From Mycobacterium lacus (GTDB lineage: Bacteria; Actinomycetota; Actinomycetes; Mycobacteriales; Mycobacteriaceae): DNA of 64,000 nt. Below are positions 42,661 through 54,105 of this stretch, piece after piece (the stretch's first letter is position 1; each line of letters begins with the position of its first letter). The position numbers and the translations under genes are program-made. The stretch is taken from contig NZ_AP022581.1 in the NCBI RefSeq assembly GCF_010731535.1, positions 1,745,952-1,809,951 of the forward strand, in the 5' to 3' direction. The notes below the pieces were generated by a model. That model made no database searches, was not told where the DNA came from, and saw only the letters and a list, made by a program, of their open reading frames with translations.

Positions 42661-44164
42661 ACAAGTGCTCGATCCGGAGGTGGTGGCCCGTTTCGATGAG
42701 CACGTCGAGCGGCGCCATCCGTCGACCACCGCGGAGTCGGCGGGGCTGATAGAGCGGATCTGTGCGGCCGCTCGGGCGGAGAACCGGGCCGCCGCCGCGC
42801 AGCTGGTGGCGATGGGGGAGTTGTTCGCCTCTCGGCTCTCGCGCTCTTCGGAGACCGAGGACTGGGCGATCGACACCATGGAGGCCGTGGCCGCCGAGGT
42901 GGGTGCGGCGTTGCGGATCAGTCAGGCGCGCGCCGCCGGCCGGCTGCGGTATGCGCGCGCGATGCGTGAGCGGCTACCCAAGACCGCTGCGGTGTTTGTG
43001 GCCGGCGAGATCGACTTTCGGGCGTTTTCCACGATCGTGTACCGCACCGATCTGATCGTCGACCCCGAGGTGCTGGCGGCGGTGGATGAGTTGGTGGCGC
43101 TCAATGTGACGCGCTGGCCCTCGCTGACCAGCGCCCGGCTGTCCGGGGCGGTCGATAGGATCGTGGCCCGCGTCGACGCCGATGCGGTGCGCCGCCGTAA
43201 GGAGTATCAGGCCGATCGGCAGATCTCGATCGGACAGGACCAAGACGGCCTCTCGCGCATCGACGGCAGCCTGTACAGCGTCGACGCCCACGCACTGGAC
43301 AAGCGGCTGTCGGCGTTGGCGGCCACCGTGTGCGAACACGATCCGCGCACCCGCGAGCAGCGCCGCGCCGACGCGCTGGGGGCGCTGGCCGCCGGGGCGG
43401 ATCGGCTGGGCTGTGGCTGCGGGCGCACCGACTGCCCGGCCGCCACCCGCCCGGGTGCGGCCCCGGTGGTGATCCATGTGATCGCCGAACCCGCCAGCCT
43501 CGAGGGCACCAGCTCGGCGCCGGCCTCGATGGTGGGCGCCGACGGGCTGATCACCCCCGAACTGATCGCCGAACTCGCGAAGACGGCCACACTGGTACCG
43601 CTGGCCCATCCCGGCGATGCCCCACCCGAGCCCGGCTATGTGCCCTCGAAGGCGTTGGCCGATTTTGTGCGGTGCCGGGATCTGACCTGCCGCTGGCCCG
43701 GCTGTGACCGGCCCGCCGTCGATTGCGATGTGGATCATTCGATCCCCTACGCCGCCGGTGGGCCCACCCATGCGGCCAACCTGAACTGCAAATGCCGAAC
43801 CCATCACCTTGTGAAGACCTTTTGGGGCTGGCGGGAACGGCAATTGCCCGACGGGACCCTGATTTTCACCTCACCGTCGGGGCACACCTATGTCACCACC
43901 CCGGGCAGTGCGCTGCTGTTTCCCAGCCTGTGCCGCGCGGTCGGCGGTATGCCGGCACCGGAAGCCGACCCCCCGCACGACTACTGCGCCCACCGGACCG
44001 CGATGATGCCCAAACGCCGCCGCACCCGCGCCCAAGACCGCGCCCACCGCATCGCCACCGAACGCCGCCACAACCACCACGCCCGCACCACGCCGCGAGC
44101 CGAGCCCTCGAGCTACCCCGGCCCCGCCCTACCCGACACCGACCACGACCCACCACCGTTCTGA
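42653..44164 (+). CDS. 13E12-family protein: DUF222 plus HNH endonuclease domain
   Basis: A 503-residue member of the 13E12 repeat family. The DUF222 part covers about 35-330. The HNH motif follows: [17 protein letters not shown], then [25 protein letters not shown], with two CxxC-like zinc pairs and the catalytic His of DVDH. The tail is basic and low-complexity. The family is multicopy in mycobacteria and is DNA-damage inducible. The ATG at 42653 sits in an SOS-box-like palindrome; the frame upstream to 42515 belongs to the outer IS end. It starts 32 bp after the mobile island. Confidence 0.9.
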   Translation: MFEQVLDPEVVARFDEHVERRHPSTTAESAGLIERICAAARAENRAAAAQLVAMGELFASRLSRSSETEDWAIDTMEAVAAEVGAALRISQARAAGRLRYARAMRERLPKTAAVFVAGEIDFRAFSTIVYRTDLIVDPEVLAAVDELVALNVTRWPSLTSARLSGAVDRIVARVDADAVRRRKEYQADRQISIGQDQDGLSRIDGSLYSVDAHALDKRLSALAATVCEHDPRTREQRRADALGALAAGADRLGCGCGRTDCPAATRPGAAPVVIHVIAEPASLEGTSSAPASMVGADGLITPELIAELAKTATLVPLAHPGDAPPEPGYVPSKALADFVRCRDLTCRWPGCDRPAVDCDVDHSIPYAAGGPTHAANLNCKCRTHHLVKTFWGWRERQLPDGTLIFTSPSGHTYVTTPGSALLFPSLCRAVGGMPAPEADPPHDYCAHRTAMMPKRRRTRAQDRAHRIATERRHNHHARTTPRAEPSSYPGPALPDTDHDPPPF

Positions 44165-44294
44165 CCTGGAGGGTAGTGGAAGCACCTGTCCTGCAAGGGA
44201 TTACAAGAATCGCGAAGATCGGTCATCCCTAGCGGGCATCGGCCGGGCCGCGGGTTGCTGGATCGGCCTCGACCGCATCCTCGCCTACCGCGCG

Positions 44295-44441
44295 ATGTAT
44301 GGTACCGAGCAGGCGCTGGGTGAGAAGCTCACTCCTGCAGCGGTTTTCACGCAAAACTGGTGGTTCCGTGCGGTGGACGACAAGGGTGCCGGTCGAAATG
44401 CGGGAGAATCCAGAGTCACTCTGACGGACGATGCGGCCTAG
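44295..44441 (+). pseudogene. Short 3' gene remnant
   Basis: An open frame ending at TAG 44439-44441 encodes MYGTEQALGEKLTPAAVFTQ and NWWFRAVDD. The same frame is open upstream to about 44235 (CWIGLDRILAYRA), so the ATG is probably internal. It looks like the end of a larger protein cut off by the neighbouring 13E12 gene. The parent family was not recognised. Its last bases overlap the stop of the convergent ATPase gene. Confidence 0.35.
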
Positions 44442-46963
44442 GGGGCCGCGGCGGTTTCCACTTGAGGTTCGATGATTTGCGGTGGGGCAGGAGCCAACGG
44501 CTCGACGCGGTAGCGGCGTAGCCGGTTGGCGTTGCCGACCACCGACAGCGAAGACAGGGCCATGGCGGCGGCAGCGATCATGGGTGACAGTCGCAGCCCA
44601 AGAAGTGGGTAGAGCACGCCGGCCGCGAGCGGGATGCCAATGGCGTTGTAGATCAGGGCGAAGAACAGGTTCTGCTGGATGTTGCGCATGGTGGCGTGCG
44701 AGAGCCGGATCGCGGTGACCACCCCCGCCAGTGACCCGGAAATGAGCGTGATGTCAGCGGCTTCGATAGCGACGTCGGTGCCGGTCCCGATGGCGAGGCC
44801 GACGTCGGCCTGCGCGAGGGCGGGTGCGTCATTGATGCCGTCACCAACCATGCCGACTCGGCGCCCCCCGGCTTGCAGCCGGCGGATCTCACCGGCCTTG
44901 TGTTCGGGGAGCACCTCGGCGAGCACCCGTGAGACCCCGACCTGGCTGGCGATCGCGGCGGCGGTGCGCGCGTCGTCTCCGGTGATCATCACGACCTGCA
45001 AACCCAGCTTGCGCATGGCCGCGATCGCGGCGGCGGAGTCGTCCTTGACCGTGTCCGCGACGGCGAGCACCCCGGCCGGCTGGCCGTCGACCGCAACGTG
45101 GAGTGGGGTCTTGCCGGCGGCCGCCAGCTCGGTGCTGATCGGCTCTAGTTCGTCCGTAGTGACGCCATTTTCGGCTAACAGTGCAGCGGTGCCGACGAGC
45201 AGCGCACGGCCTGAGACGGTGGCCCGGACCCCTTTGCCGGTGATCGAGGTGAAGGACTCGGCGGCGGGAATGTGAATGCCGCGATCGCGCGCCCCGCCGA
45301 TGATCGCTGTGGCGACCGGATGCTCGCTGTCGGATTCCGCGGCGGCAACGAGGGAAACGAGCTCTCGCTCCGCGAGTGTCCCGGTCACCTGAACATCGGT
45401 GAGTGCCGGCTTGCCGGCGGTGATGGTGCCAGTCTTGTCGAGCACGATGGTGTCCAGCCGGTGCGCGGTTTCCAGGGCTTCGGCCGAGCGGATCAAGATG
45501 CCCGCGCGCGCGCCCTTCCCGGTGCCGACCATGATCGACAGTGGGGTAGCCAAGCCCAGCGCGCACGGGCAGGCGATGATCAACACTGCCACCGCCGATA
45601 CCAGGGCTTGCGTTAACGCGGGTGCCGGGCCGGCGACGAACCACACCGCGAAAGTGGTGATGCCGATGGCGATCACGACCGGCACGAAGTACCCCGAGAT
45701 TGCGTCGGCCAGTCGTTGAATCGGTGCCCTGGACGCTTGGGCCTGCTGCACCATACGAATGATTTGGGCGAGCATGGTGTCCGCGCCCACCTTGACCGCG
45801 CGCACCCGCAGCGAGCCGGTGGTGTTAACGGTCGCGCCGATGACGGTGTCGCCGCCGTGTTTGGTCACTGGCATCGATTCTCCGGTCACCATGGACTCAT
45901 CGACGGCGGACTGGCCGGAGATCACGGTGGCGTCTACCGGGATTTTCTCCCCGGGGCGGATGACTATCTCGTCGCCTACCACCACCTGATCGATGGGGAT
46001 CTCGGTTTCGCTGCCGCCGCGTACGACGCGCGCGGTACGCGCCTGCAGCCCGAGCAGGGCCCGGATGGCTTCGCCGGTGCCGGCTTTGGCACGTGCTTCC
46101 AGCAGCCGGCCCACCATGATCAGGGTGAGGATTACCCCGACGGCCTCGAAATACACGTCGCGCACTTCGGGTGGTAGGGCCGTCGCGGCTACGGTGACCA
46201 GCAGGCTGTAGCCGTAGGCCGCGGAGGTACCCAGGGTGATCAGGCTGTTCATGTCGGGGCTGCGATGGACCAGCGCCAGCCAGCCGCTGCGATGGATCGG
46301 CCAACCGACGTAGCACATCACGGGCGTGATAAACGCCAACTGTAGCCAGCGGTTGAGCAATACCGCGGGTACCCAATGGGCGCCTAGCGGTTGGGCCATC
46401 ACCGCGTAGAGCACCGGCGCGGTCAGCAGCGCCCCGATCATGACCCGACGGGTCAGGTCGGCGATGTCGGCGCGCCGTTCCTCGGCCTGCGCGGCTTCCG
46501 TATCCGCGGCAGTCGGCTCCTCGGTGGCTTCTGTTGGTACGTAATCCGTTGCAGCGTAAGGCTGTTCGGGGAATTGAGTGTCCTGACCACTGGGGGTGAC
46601 GATGAGCGTGCCGTAGATCATATTCATGCTGCAGGAGAATCCGAACGACCCCGCTCGTGGCGGGGTGAACCTGACGCTGGTCCGCCGATGCGCCGGCAGC
46701 GACGCCGACAAGTGAAGGTCGGGAAAGACCACTCGGGAACTGCAATCCCCGGTTTCCTGCCGGTCGAATTCGATCTCCACCGGTATGCCCTGACGCACTT
46801 GTACGACGTTGGGGCTGTATCCGCCGCGGATCGTTACGTGGACCCGCTGCACCCCGTCGCTGACCGCCGCGGCGTGGGCACGCCGGGGGGCGAAGAAATA
46901 CCACGCCAACCCCGCAACCACCAGGGCTGCGCCCGCGAGCACTGCAATATCGACGTTTGTCAT
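44438..46963 (-). CDS. Copper-type P1B ATPase with N-terminal cupredoxin domain
   Basis: An 841-residue heavy-metal ATPase. An N-terminal anchor helix (about 6-24) leads to a cupredoxin-like domain (about 35-122) with C74, C111, M113 and M115 as possible Cu ligands, in place of the usual CxxC HMA domain. The catalytic core has TGES, CPC (ACPCALG), the phosphorylated Asp in DKTGT, SEHP, and [11 protein letters not shown]1B ATPases with CPC export Cu(I). The ATG at 46963 is 7 nt after GAGGAG; a GTG one codon before is possible. No CsoR-like regulator is adjacent. Confidence 0.88.
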   Translation of the reverse strand: MTNVDIAVLAGAALVVAGLAWYFFAPRRAHAAAVSDGVQRVHVTIRGGYSPNVVQVRQGIPVEIEFDRQETGDCSSRVVFPDLHLSASLPAHRRTSVRFTPPRAGSFGFSCSMNMIYGTLIVTPSGQDTQFPEQPYAATDYVPTEATEEPTAADTEAAQAEERRADIADLTRRVMIGALLTAPVLYAVMAQPLGAHWVPAVLLNRWLQLAFITPVMCYVGWPIHRSGWLALVHRSPDMNSLITLGTSAAYGYSLLVTVAATALPPEVRDVYFEAVGVILTLIMVGRLLEARAKAGTGEAIRALLGLQARTARVVRGGSETEIPIDQVVVGDEIVIRPGEKIPVDATVISGQSAVDESMVTGESMPVTKHGGDTVIGATVNTTGSLRVRAVKVGADTMLAQIIRMVQQAQASRAPIQRLADAISGYFVPVVIAIGITTFAVWFVAGPAPALTQALVSAVAVLIIACPCALGLATPLSIMVGTGKGARAGILIRSAEALETAHRLDTIVLDKTGTITAGKPALTDVQVTGTLAERELVSLVAAAESDSEHPVATAIIGGARDRGIHIPAAESFTSITGKGVRATVSGRALLVGTAALLAENGVTTDELEPISTELAAAGKTPLHVAVDGQPAGVLAVADTVKDDSAAAIAAMRKLGLQVVMITGDDARTAAAIASQVGVSRVLAEVLPEHKAGEIRRLQAGGRRVGMVGDGINDAPALAQADVGLAIGTGTDVAIEAADITLISGSLAGVVTAIRLSHATMRNIQQNLFFALIYNAIGIPLAAGVLYPLLGLRLSPMIAAAAMALSSLSVVGNANRLRRYRVEPLAPAPPQIIEPQVETAAAP

Positions 46964-47327
46964 CACGAACTCCTCGTCAGTCGGGCACAGCCTAATGCTG
47001 TGGGGCGTACCGCCAATAGCCGCTGGTGACCTGTCCAGATCCCGAGGTCACGGCACTCGCCGCAGTTGCCGATCGTTGCTGGCCGATTGGCGGATGTGCG
47101 GCATCCACTGTCCGGCCCCGTCCGCGACAAAGAAAAGTGGAATCCGAGGCGGCATTTCGTGGAGCTGGGGGTAACACCCGCTTGCGGGGGAACGTCCGCA
47201 CTGGCCGCCTACGAGACGGTGGAGGCGACGCCAGTGCGGCTGATCTCGACGCTCCGTGCGACGCCTGTCGGCTACGACGTGCTGAACAGCTTCAAGTACC
47301 TCGGGAGGATCGGCTAGCGTCGTCGCC
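46964..47327. other. Gap upstream of the copper ATPase, no recognised gene
   Basis: Plus-strand frames such as 47066-47317 (ending DVLNSFKYLGRIG) are open but not recognised. The promoter of the minus-strand ATPase must lie here. No clear palindromic operator was noticed. Confidence 0.35.
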
Positions 47328-48125
47328 ATGGAATTAACCGGCAAGACCGTGCTGCTCACCGGCGCCACCGGCGGCCTCGGACGGGCGATCGCCGCGGCGC
47401 TTGCCGGCCGCGGCGCGCGCCTGATCCTGAGCTCACGCAAAGCACAAGAGCTCGACCAGCTCGCGGCTTCGCTGCCGGGGTGTGGCCACCGGACGGTCGT
47501 CGGCGACCTCGCAGAGCCCGGCGCCGCGCTCGCCCTGCTGGCCGATGCGGGCGAGATCGATGTCCTGGTGGCCAACGCCGCGCTGCCGGCCTCCGGCAGG
47601 CTCGAAAGCTTCACCGCCGAGCAGGTGGACCGGGCACTCCGGGTCAACCTCGAGGCGCCGGTCCAGATGACGCGGGAACTGATTCCGGCGTTCACCAAGC
47701 GGGGATCCGGGCATTTCGTCTTCGTCTCGTCGATCTCCGGCAAAACGGCGACGGCCCGCGCTTCGCTGTATGCCGCGACGAAATTCGGGATCCGGGGCTT
47801 CGCGCTGTGTCTGCGCGACGACCTGCGGCCCGCTGGTGTCGGCGTGTCGGTGATCAGCCCGGGAGCGATCAGCGGCGCCGGGATGTTTGCCGACTCAGGG
47901 GCCGCGTCGCCACCGCTAATTGGCACCGGCAGGCCCGAGCAGGTCGGAGCCGCCGTCGTCAGCGCGATCGAGCGCAATCGCGGCGAGGTCACGGTGGCGC
48001 CGCTACGCCAGCGGGTGTTGGCACGGTTCGCGGCGAACGCACCCGAGATTTCGTCGCGCCTGGCCGGGGACATCGCGGCCCGGGCCGCCGACGAGATCGC
48101 CGCGGGTCAAACCGGCAAGCGGTAA
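47328..48125 (+). CDS. Short-chain dehydrogenase/reductase
   Basis: A 265-residue classical SDR. It has the cofactor motif TGATGGLG, the VANAA form of the NNAG motif, the catalytic Ser in VSSISG and YAATK as the YxxxK pair. The ATG at 47328 begins MELTGKTVLLTG, the normal start of the fold. Basic residues after the second strand (SSRK) suggest NADP preference. Substrate unknown. It ends 23 bp before the next plus-strand gene. Confidence 0.85.
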   Translation: MELTGKTVLLTGATGGLGRAIAAALAGRGARLILSSRKAQELDQLAASLPGCGHRTVVGDLAEPGAALALLADAGEIDVLVANAALPASGRLESFTAEQVDRALRVNLEAPVQMTRELIPAFTKRGSGHFVFVSSISGKTATARASLYAATKFGIRGFALCLRDDLRPAGVGVSVISPGAISGAGMFADSGAASPPLIGTGRPEQVGAAVVSAIERNRGEVTVAPLRQRVLARFAANAPEISSRLAGDIAARAADEIAAGQTGKR

Positions 48126-48148
48126 TGAATTGATGGCATCCTGGCCTC

Positions 48149-48826
48149 GTGGGCCTGCTGTTTCGCTTGGTCGAATTGCTAGTAGTGGTCGCGCCGGTCG
48201 TCGGCGTGATCTACGCCGGCATCCGCGCCATCTCGTCCATCAACCGAAGGTCAGGCGAGCGGCCTAGCGATCCCGCGCCGACGAACCCCGCGAGCGCGGA
48301 GTGCGGTGCGGCCACGGCCGGCAATCAAGCGGCGCAGTGGCGGGCGATCAGACGCGCGATCGATGCACACGATCAAACGGATGCACGCTGGCTGGAATAC
48401 GAACTCGACGCCGCCAAGCTGCTTGACTTCCCGGTCATGACCGACATGCGCGACCCCGTCACGACGCGCTTTCATAAGGCCAAGCTGGCAGCCGACTTTC
48501 AGCGACCGTCGCGGGCGGAGGATCTTCTCGACGACCGCGAGGCTGCCCGACGCTATCTGGATGCGGTCGAGGACTATGTGACCGCGTTCAACGCCGCGGA
48601 AGCGGAGGCGATCCGCAGACGCCGAGGCGACTTCTCCAGGGACGAACGGCAGCGGCTGGCGCGCGCCCAGAACCTGCTGCGGGTGGCGTCGGACAGCGCT
48701 GCGACGCCACAAGAACGTCAGCATGCATATGGTTTGGCGCGCGCCGAACTCGACGGCCTTATCGTGCTGCCGGGCAACACCCGCGCGAGCATCGAACGCG
48801 GGATCGCCGGCGAGATCAAAGGATAA
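48149..48826 (+). CDS. Membrane-anchored hypothetical protein
   Basis: A 225-residue protein with one N-terminal helix (LVELLVVVAPVVGVIYAGI), a short Pro-rich linker, then a charged all-helical domain (AQWRAIRRAIDAHDQTDARW, YLDAVEDYVTAFNAAEAEAI) that may form coiled coils. No catalytic motif is seen. The GTG at 48149 starts directly before the membrane helix. Family not recognised beyond a general resemblance to conserved mycobacterial hypotheticals. Confidence 0.65.
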   Translation: MGLLFRLVELLVVVAPVVGVIYAGIRAISSINRRSGERPSDPAPTNPASAECGAATAGNQAAQWRAIRRAIDAHDQTDARWLEYELDAAKLLDFPVMTDMRDPVTTRFHKAKLAADFQRPSRAEDLLDDREAARRYLDAVEDYVTAFNAAEAEAIRRRRGDFSRDERQRLARAQNLLRVASDSAATPQERQHAYGLARAELDGLIVLPGNTRASIERGIAGEIKG

Positions 48827-48863
48827 GTCGAAGGTGTCCGCCCGGGTGCAAGGCGTGGTTGTA

Positions 48864-48895
48864 TTTTGGCGCCATTGGCGCCAAAATGGCGCCAT
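48864..48895 (+). promoter_or_regulatory. Triple GGCGCC operator in front of vapB
   Basis: TTTTGGCGCC (48864-48873) and GGCGCCAAAA (48877-48886) form a perfect inverted repeat around ATT. A third GGCGCC (48888-48893) is centred in ATGGCGCCAT, which runs into the start codon. Three evenly spaced half-sites suggest cooperative binding of the VapBC complex. Confidence 0.65.
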
Positions 48896-49124
48896 GCCTA
48901 GCGTGCAGATCAAGGATGTTCCTGAAGACACCCACCGGGTTCTGCGTGAGCGGGCCGCGCGTGCGCATCAGTCCCTGCAGGAATACCTGCGGAGCCGGCT
49001 GATCGCCGAAGCGAATCAGCCCACTCTCGATGAGGTTCTCGACCGTGTCGCCGAACGGCGCGGTGGCCGGGTGTCCCTTACGGTCGCTGTCGATCACGTT
49101 CGGGCAGAACGTGATCGTCGTTGA
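48894..49124 (+). CDS. VapB/FitA-type antitoxin
   Basis: A 76-residue antitoxin starting MPSVQIKDVPEDTHRVLRERA, the ribbon-helix-helix N-terminus of the FitA type, with the C-terminal NQPTLDEVLDRVAE shared with the antitoxin at 88-315. The ATG at 48894 overlaps a palindromic operator. Its stop lies 14 bp inside the toxin gene. Confidence 0.88.
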   Translation: MPSVQIKDVPEDTHRVLRERAARAHQSLQEYLRSRLIAEANQPTLDEVLDRVAERRGGRVSLTVAVDHVRAERDRR

Positions 49125-49521
49125 CGCGAGCATATTGGCGGTAGCCCTGGGCGATGATCGGACAGATGGCCAGCTCGCCCGCGAACGATTGGCGGACGAA
49201 ATGTTGGCCGCTCCCGAACTCGTCGATCTCGAGGTGGTCTCGGTATGGCGCCGCCATGTGGCCGCCAAACTGATACCTGCTCGAAGAGCCGCCGCAGCGG
49301 TAGCCGACCTGGAGGATCTGCCCTTACGCCGGGCCCGGCACCAGCCGTTGCTACACCGCATATGGGAACTGCGGCATGCGATTACGCCCTACGATGCTGC
49401 ATATGTTGCCCTCGCTGAGGCCCTGGATGCCGTGTTGCTCACCGCGGATGCACGTCTGTCACGGGTGCCAGGCGTCAATTGTGCGATCGAGGTGATCGGC
49501 CGGGCCGGCGATGGTCGGTAG
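49111..49521 (+). CDS. VapC-type PIN-domain toxin
   Basis: A 136-residue PIN RNase with D5 (VIVVDAS), E41 (DLEVVSVW), D94 (TPYDAAYVALAE) and D113 (LLTADARL), the complete acidic set. The GTG at 49111 begins the first PIN strand and overlaps vapB by 14 bp. The catalytic residues being present, it should be an active toxin neutralised by the protein from 48894. Confidence 0.87.
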   Translation: MIVVDASILAVALGDDRTDGQLARERLADEMLAAPELVDLEVVSVWRRHVAAKLIPARRAAAAVADLEDLPLRRARHQPLLHRIWELRHAITPYDAAYVALAEALDAVLLTADARLSRVPGVNCAIEVIGRAGDGR

Positions 49522-49598
49522 TCCGGGCAGGTGAGGCCTTGGGCCGCATAGTACGTTGGACTCGCCAGATGCGGGCTCGTCGTCAGAAGGGGCGGCCG

Positions 49599-51369
<1,771 letters not shown>

Positions 51370-51458
51370 CGGGCTAATCCGTTGCGGCAAAGCCGATTTT
51401 GAGAGAAGGCCCAGCTGCGCGCGGCGGCCCGTCGGCCGACCCGTATGCTTGAGCGCTA

Positions 51459-52688
51459 ATGGCTCAGACAACCACGTGTGCGATTGTTGGCGGCGGCCCG
51501 GCCGGGATGGTCCTCGGGCTGCTACTCGCTCGAGCGGGTGTCGGGGTCACCCTGCTGGAGAAGCACGGCGACTTCCTGCGCGACTTTCGCGGTGACACGG
51601 TGCATCCGACCACGATGCGGCTGCTCGACGAACTGGGCTTGTGGGATCGCTTCACGAGGTTGCCTTACACCGAGCTTCGCAAGGCGACGTTCCACAAAGA
51701 CGGGCGCGCGGTGACCTACATCAACTTCGAGCGTCTGCGCCAACCCCACCCCTTCATCGCCATGGTGCCGCAGTGGGACCTACTGAACCTGCTCGCCGAG
51801 GCCGCCACAGCCGAGCCCACTTTCACGCTGCGCATGAAGACCGAAGTCACCGGGCTGGTGCGGGAGGGCAACCGGGTTGTCGGGGTGCGCTACCACGGAC
51901 CGGAGGGCCCCGGTGAACTACGGGCGGAGTTGACGGTGGCGTGTGACGGCCGCTGGTCGATCGCGCGCCATGAGGCGGGTCTCAGGACCCACGAATACCC
52001 GGTGAGCTTCGATGTGTGGTGGTTCAAGCTGGCGCGCGAAGACACAACGGAGTTCTCCTTCCTGCCTCGCATCGCGCCGGGCAAAGCCTTTGCGGTGATC
52101 CCCCGCGAAGGTTATTTCCAGATCGCCTACCTCGGCCCCAAGGGCGCCGACGCCCAGTTGCGTGCGCGGGGCATCGATGCATTTCGTCGCGATATTGCCG
52201 AGGTGGTGCCGGAAGCAGCCGAGTCGGTGGGTGGGCTGACGTCCATGGACGACGTCAAGCATCTCGACGTCAGGGTGAACAGGCTGCGTCGCTGGCATAC
52301 CGATGGCTTGCTGTGCATCGGCGACGCCGCGCACGCGATGTCTCCGGTGGGCGGTGTCGGCATCAACCTGGCGGTTCAAGATGCTGTCGCGGCCGCGAGC
52401 ATACTGGCCGAACCGCTGCGGGAGCACCGGGTGACGCGCCGCGATCTGGCGGCGGTCCGCCGCCGTCGCGTGTTTCCGACCGCGGTGACCCAAGCAGTGC
52501 AACGGGTGCTGCACCGTCGACTGGTCGGTCCGCTGTTGCGCGGCGAGGACCCCACGCCGCCGGCCGCAGTGCTTGGCTTGGTCGAGCGGCTGCCGTGGCT
52601 GTCGGTGGTGCCCGCCTATTTCGTCGGCGTTGGGGTCCGGCCCGAGCATGCGCCCGCGTTCGCCCGTCGCGGGCCCGGCAGTGGGTGA
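51459..52688 (+). CDS. FAD-dependent aromatic-type monooxygenase
   Basis: A 409-residue PHBH-fold flavoprotein. It has CAIVGGGPAGMVLGLLLARAG for FAD binding, the VACDGRWS segment in the place of the DG motif, and GDAAHAMSPVGGVGINLAVQD for the ribityl chain. The C-terminal region is Arg-rich. Such enzymes hydroxylate or decarboxylate aromatic or quinone-like substrates with NAD(P)H. The gene overlaps the following oxidoreductase gene by 8 bp, so the two probably act together. Confidence 0.85.
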   Translation: MAQTTTCAIVGGGPAGMVLGLLLARAGVGVTLLEKHGDFLRDFRGDTVHPTTMRLLDELGLWDRFTRLPYTELRKATFHKDGRAVTYINFERLRQPHPFIAMVPQWDLLNLLAEAATAEPTFTLRMKTEVTGLVREGNRVVGVRYHGPEGPGELRAELTVACDGRWSIARHEAGLRTHEYPVSFDVWWFKLAREDTTEFSFLPRIAPGKAFAVIPREGYFQIAYLGPKGADAQLRARGIDAFRRDIAEVVPEAAESVGGLTSMDDVKHLDVRVNRLRRWHTDGLLCIGDAAHAMSPVGGVGINLAVQDAVAAASILAEPLREHRVTRRDLAAVRRRRVFPTAVTQAVQRVLHRRLVGPLLRGEDPTPPAAVLGLVERLPWLSVVPAYFVGVGVRPEHAPAFARRGPGSG

Positions 52689-53685
52689 GTCCGAGCAACG
52701 CGCCCCCCTGCGCATCGGCATCCTGGGCGCGGCCCGCATCGCGCCCCTGGCACTTACCAACCCCGCCAAGGCAAGCGCCGAGGTCGTGGTGGCCGCGGTG
52801 GCGGCACGCGACGCGTCACGGGCTCAGGCCTTTGCGCGCAAACATGGCATCCCCAGGGTGTTGGAGACGTACGAGGCGCTGATCGCCGACCCAGATCTCG
52901 ATGCGGTCTACATCCCACTGCCCAACGGCTTACACGGCCGGTGGACGCGAGCTGCGCTGGCCTCCGGTAAGCACGTGCTGTGCGAAAAGCCGTTCACCGC
53001 CAACGCCGCCGAAGCGCGCGAGATCGCCGAACTGGCCGCGACATCGGATCGGGTCGTGATGGAGGCATTCCACTACCGTTACCATCCGCTGGCTTTGCGA
53101 ATCGAGGAAATCATCGCCTCGGGAGAGCTGGGCACCCTCGAACGGGTGGAGGCCGCCTTGTGCTTCCCGCTGCCGAAGTTCTCCGACATCCGGTATGACT
53201 ACTCGCTTGGCGGCGGCGCGACAATGGACGCCGGCTGCTATGCCGTCCATATGGCCCGCACATTCGGCGGTGCGACTCCGGAAGTCGTTTCGGCGCAAGC
53301 GAAGCTGCGCGATCCGCAGATCGACCGGGCTATGACGGCGGAATTGCGGTTCGCCGGCGGGCATACGGGCCGGGTGCGCTGCTCAATGTGGTCGTCGAAT
53401 CTGTTGAATATCAGCGCTCGCGTGGTCGGGGACCGCAGCGAGCTGCGTGCGCTCAACCCCGTAGTGCCCCAGTTCTTCCACCGCCTTTCGATCCGATCCG
53501 CCAACAGCAAACGGGTGGAACGCTTTTCGCGTCGAGCCTCCTACGCGTACCAGCTCGATGCCTTCGCCGCCGCGGTGCTGCGCGGCGAACCGGTGAAGAC
53601 GACGCCGGAAGGCGCGGTGGAGAACATGACCGTCATCGATGCGATCTATCGCGCCGCCGGCCTGCCACTCCGCGAGCCGTGTTGA
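52681..53685 (+). CDS. Gfo/Idh/MocA-family NAD(P)-dependent oxidoreductase
   Basis: A 334-residue protein with the Rossmann start LRIGILGAARIAP, the family motif CEKPF and FHYRYHPLA, which resembles trans-dihydrodiol dehydrogenase-like members. The second half forms the open beta-sheet domain (GGGATMDAGCYAVHM). The GTG at 52681 overlaps the monooxygenase stop; the longer frame to 52573 is inside that gene. The substrate may be a hydroxylated or diol product of the neighbouring monooxygenase (inference). Confidence 0.85.
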   Translation: MGESEQRAPLRIGILGAARIAPLALTNPAKASAEVVVAAVAARDASRAQAFARKHGIPRVLETYEALIADPDLDAVYIPLPNGLHGRWTRAALASGKHVLCEKPFTANAAEAREIAELAATSDRVVMEAFHYRYHPLALRIEEIIASGELGTLERVEAALCFPLPKFSDIRYDYSLGGGATMDAGCYAVHMARTFGGATPEVVSAQAKLRDPQIDRAMTAELRFAGGHTGRVRCSMWSSNLLNISARVVGDRSELRALNPVVPQFFHRLSIRSANSKRVERFSRRASYAYQLDAFAAAVLRGEPVKTTPEGAVENMTVIDAIYRAAGLPLREPC

Positions 53686-53848
53686 ACTTCCGACAACAGC
53701 GGGTCAGCGGCGGCGAAGCGCTCACGTTTGACATCCGGCACGGTCGGGTAACCTGGTTTTATCGAGGCGGTCGTGGGATCGGTCTAATCCGCACGTCAAC
53801 TTTTTGCCGCTCACGAGGGGGCGGGCACGGGCCGAAAGGAGGCCGCGA

Positions 53849-54091
53849 ATGATTGCGAAGAAGATCGCCGGGACAGCCGCATTGGCCGGTGCGCTGGGCG
53901 CTGCCGCGCTCGGGCTGAGCACGGGTGTGGCGCCGGCCGATCCGGGGCCATGGATACCAGGGCCACCGGCGCCGCACGTCGACGACTGGGCGCCGAACCC
54001 GTTGCCACCCGGACAGATCAAGCAGGTGTGCCCCTGGCAATCTCCGCCCGGCCACTGGATCGGGGGCCCGCACGGGATACCCTGCACCTGA
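53849..54091 (+). CDS. Small exported Pro/Trp-rich protein
   Basis: An 80-residue precursor. A classical signal peptide (MIAKKIAGTAALAGALGAAA...VAPA) with a cleavage site near APADPG is followed by a Pro/Gly/Trp-rich mature peptide of about 45 residues with two cysteines (VCPW and PCT). The ATG has a strong AAAGGAGG Shine-Dalgarno. Families of such small exported proteins are common in mycobacteria; the function is unknown. It is convergent with the phospholipase gene, 14 bp away. Confidence 0.75.
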   Translation: MIAKKIAGTAALAGALGAAALGLSTGVAPADPGPWIPGPPAPHVDDWAPNPLPPGQIKQVCPWQSPPGHWIGGPHGIPCT

Positions 54092-54105
54092 GGTCGGTAA
54101 TCGGT

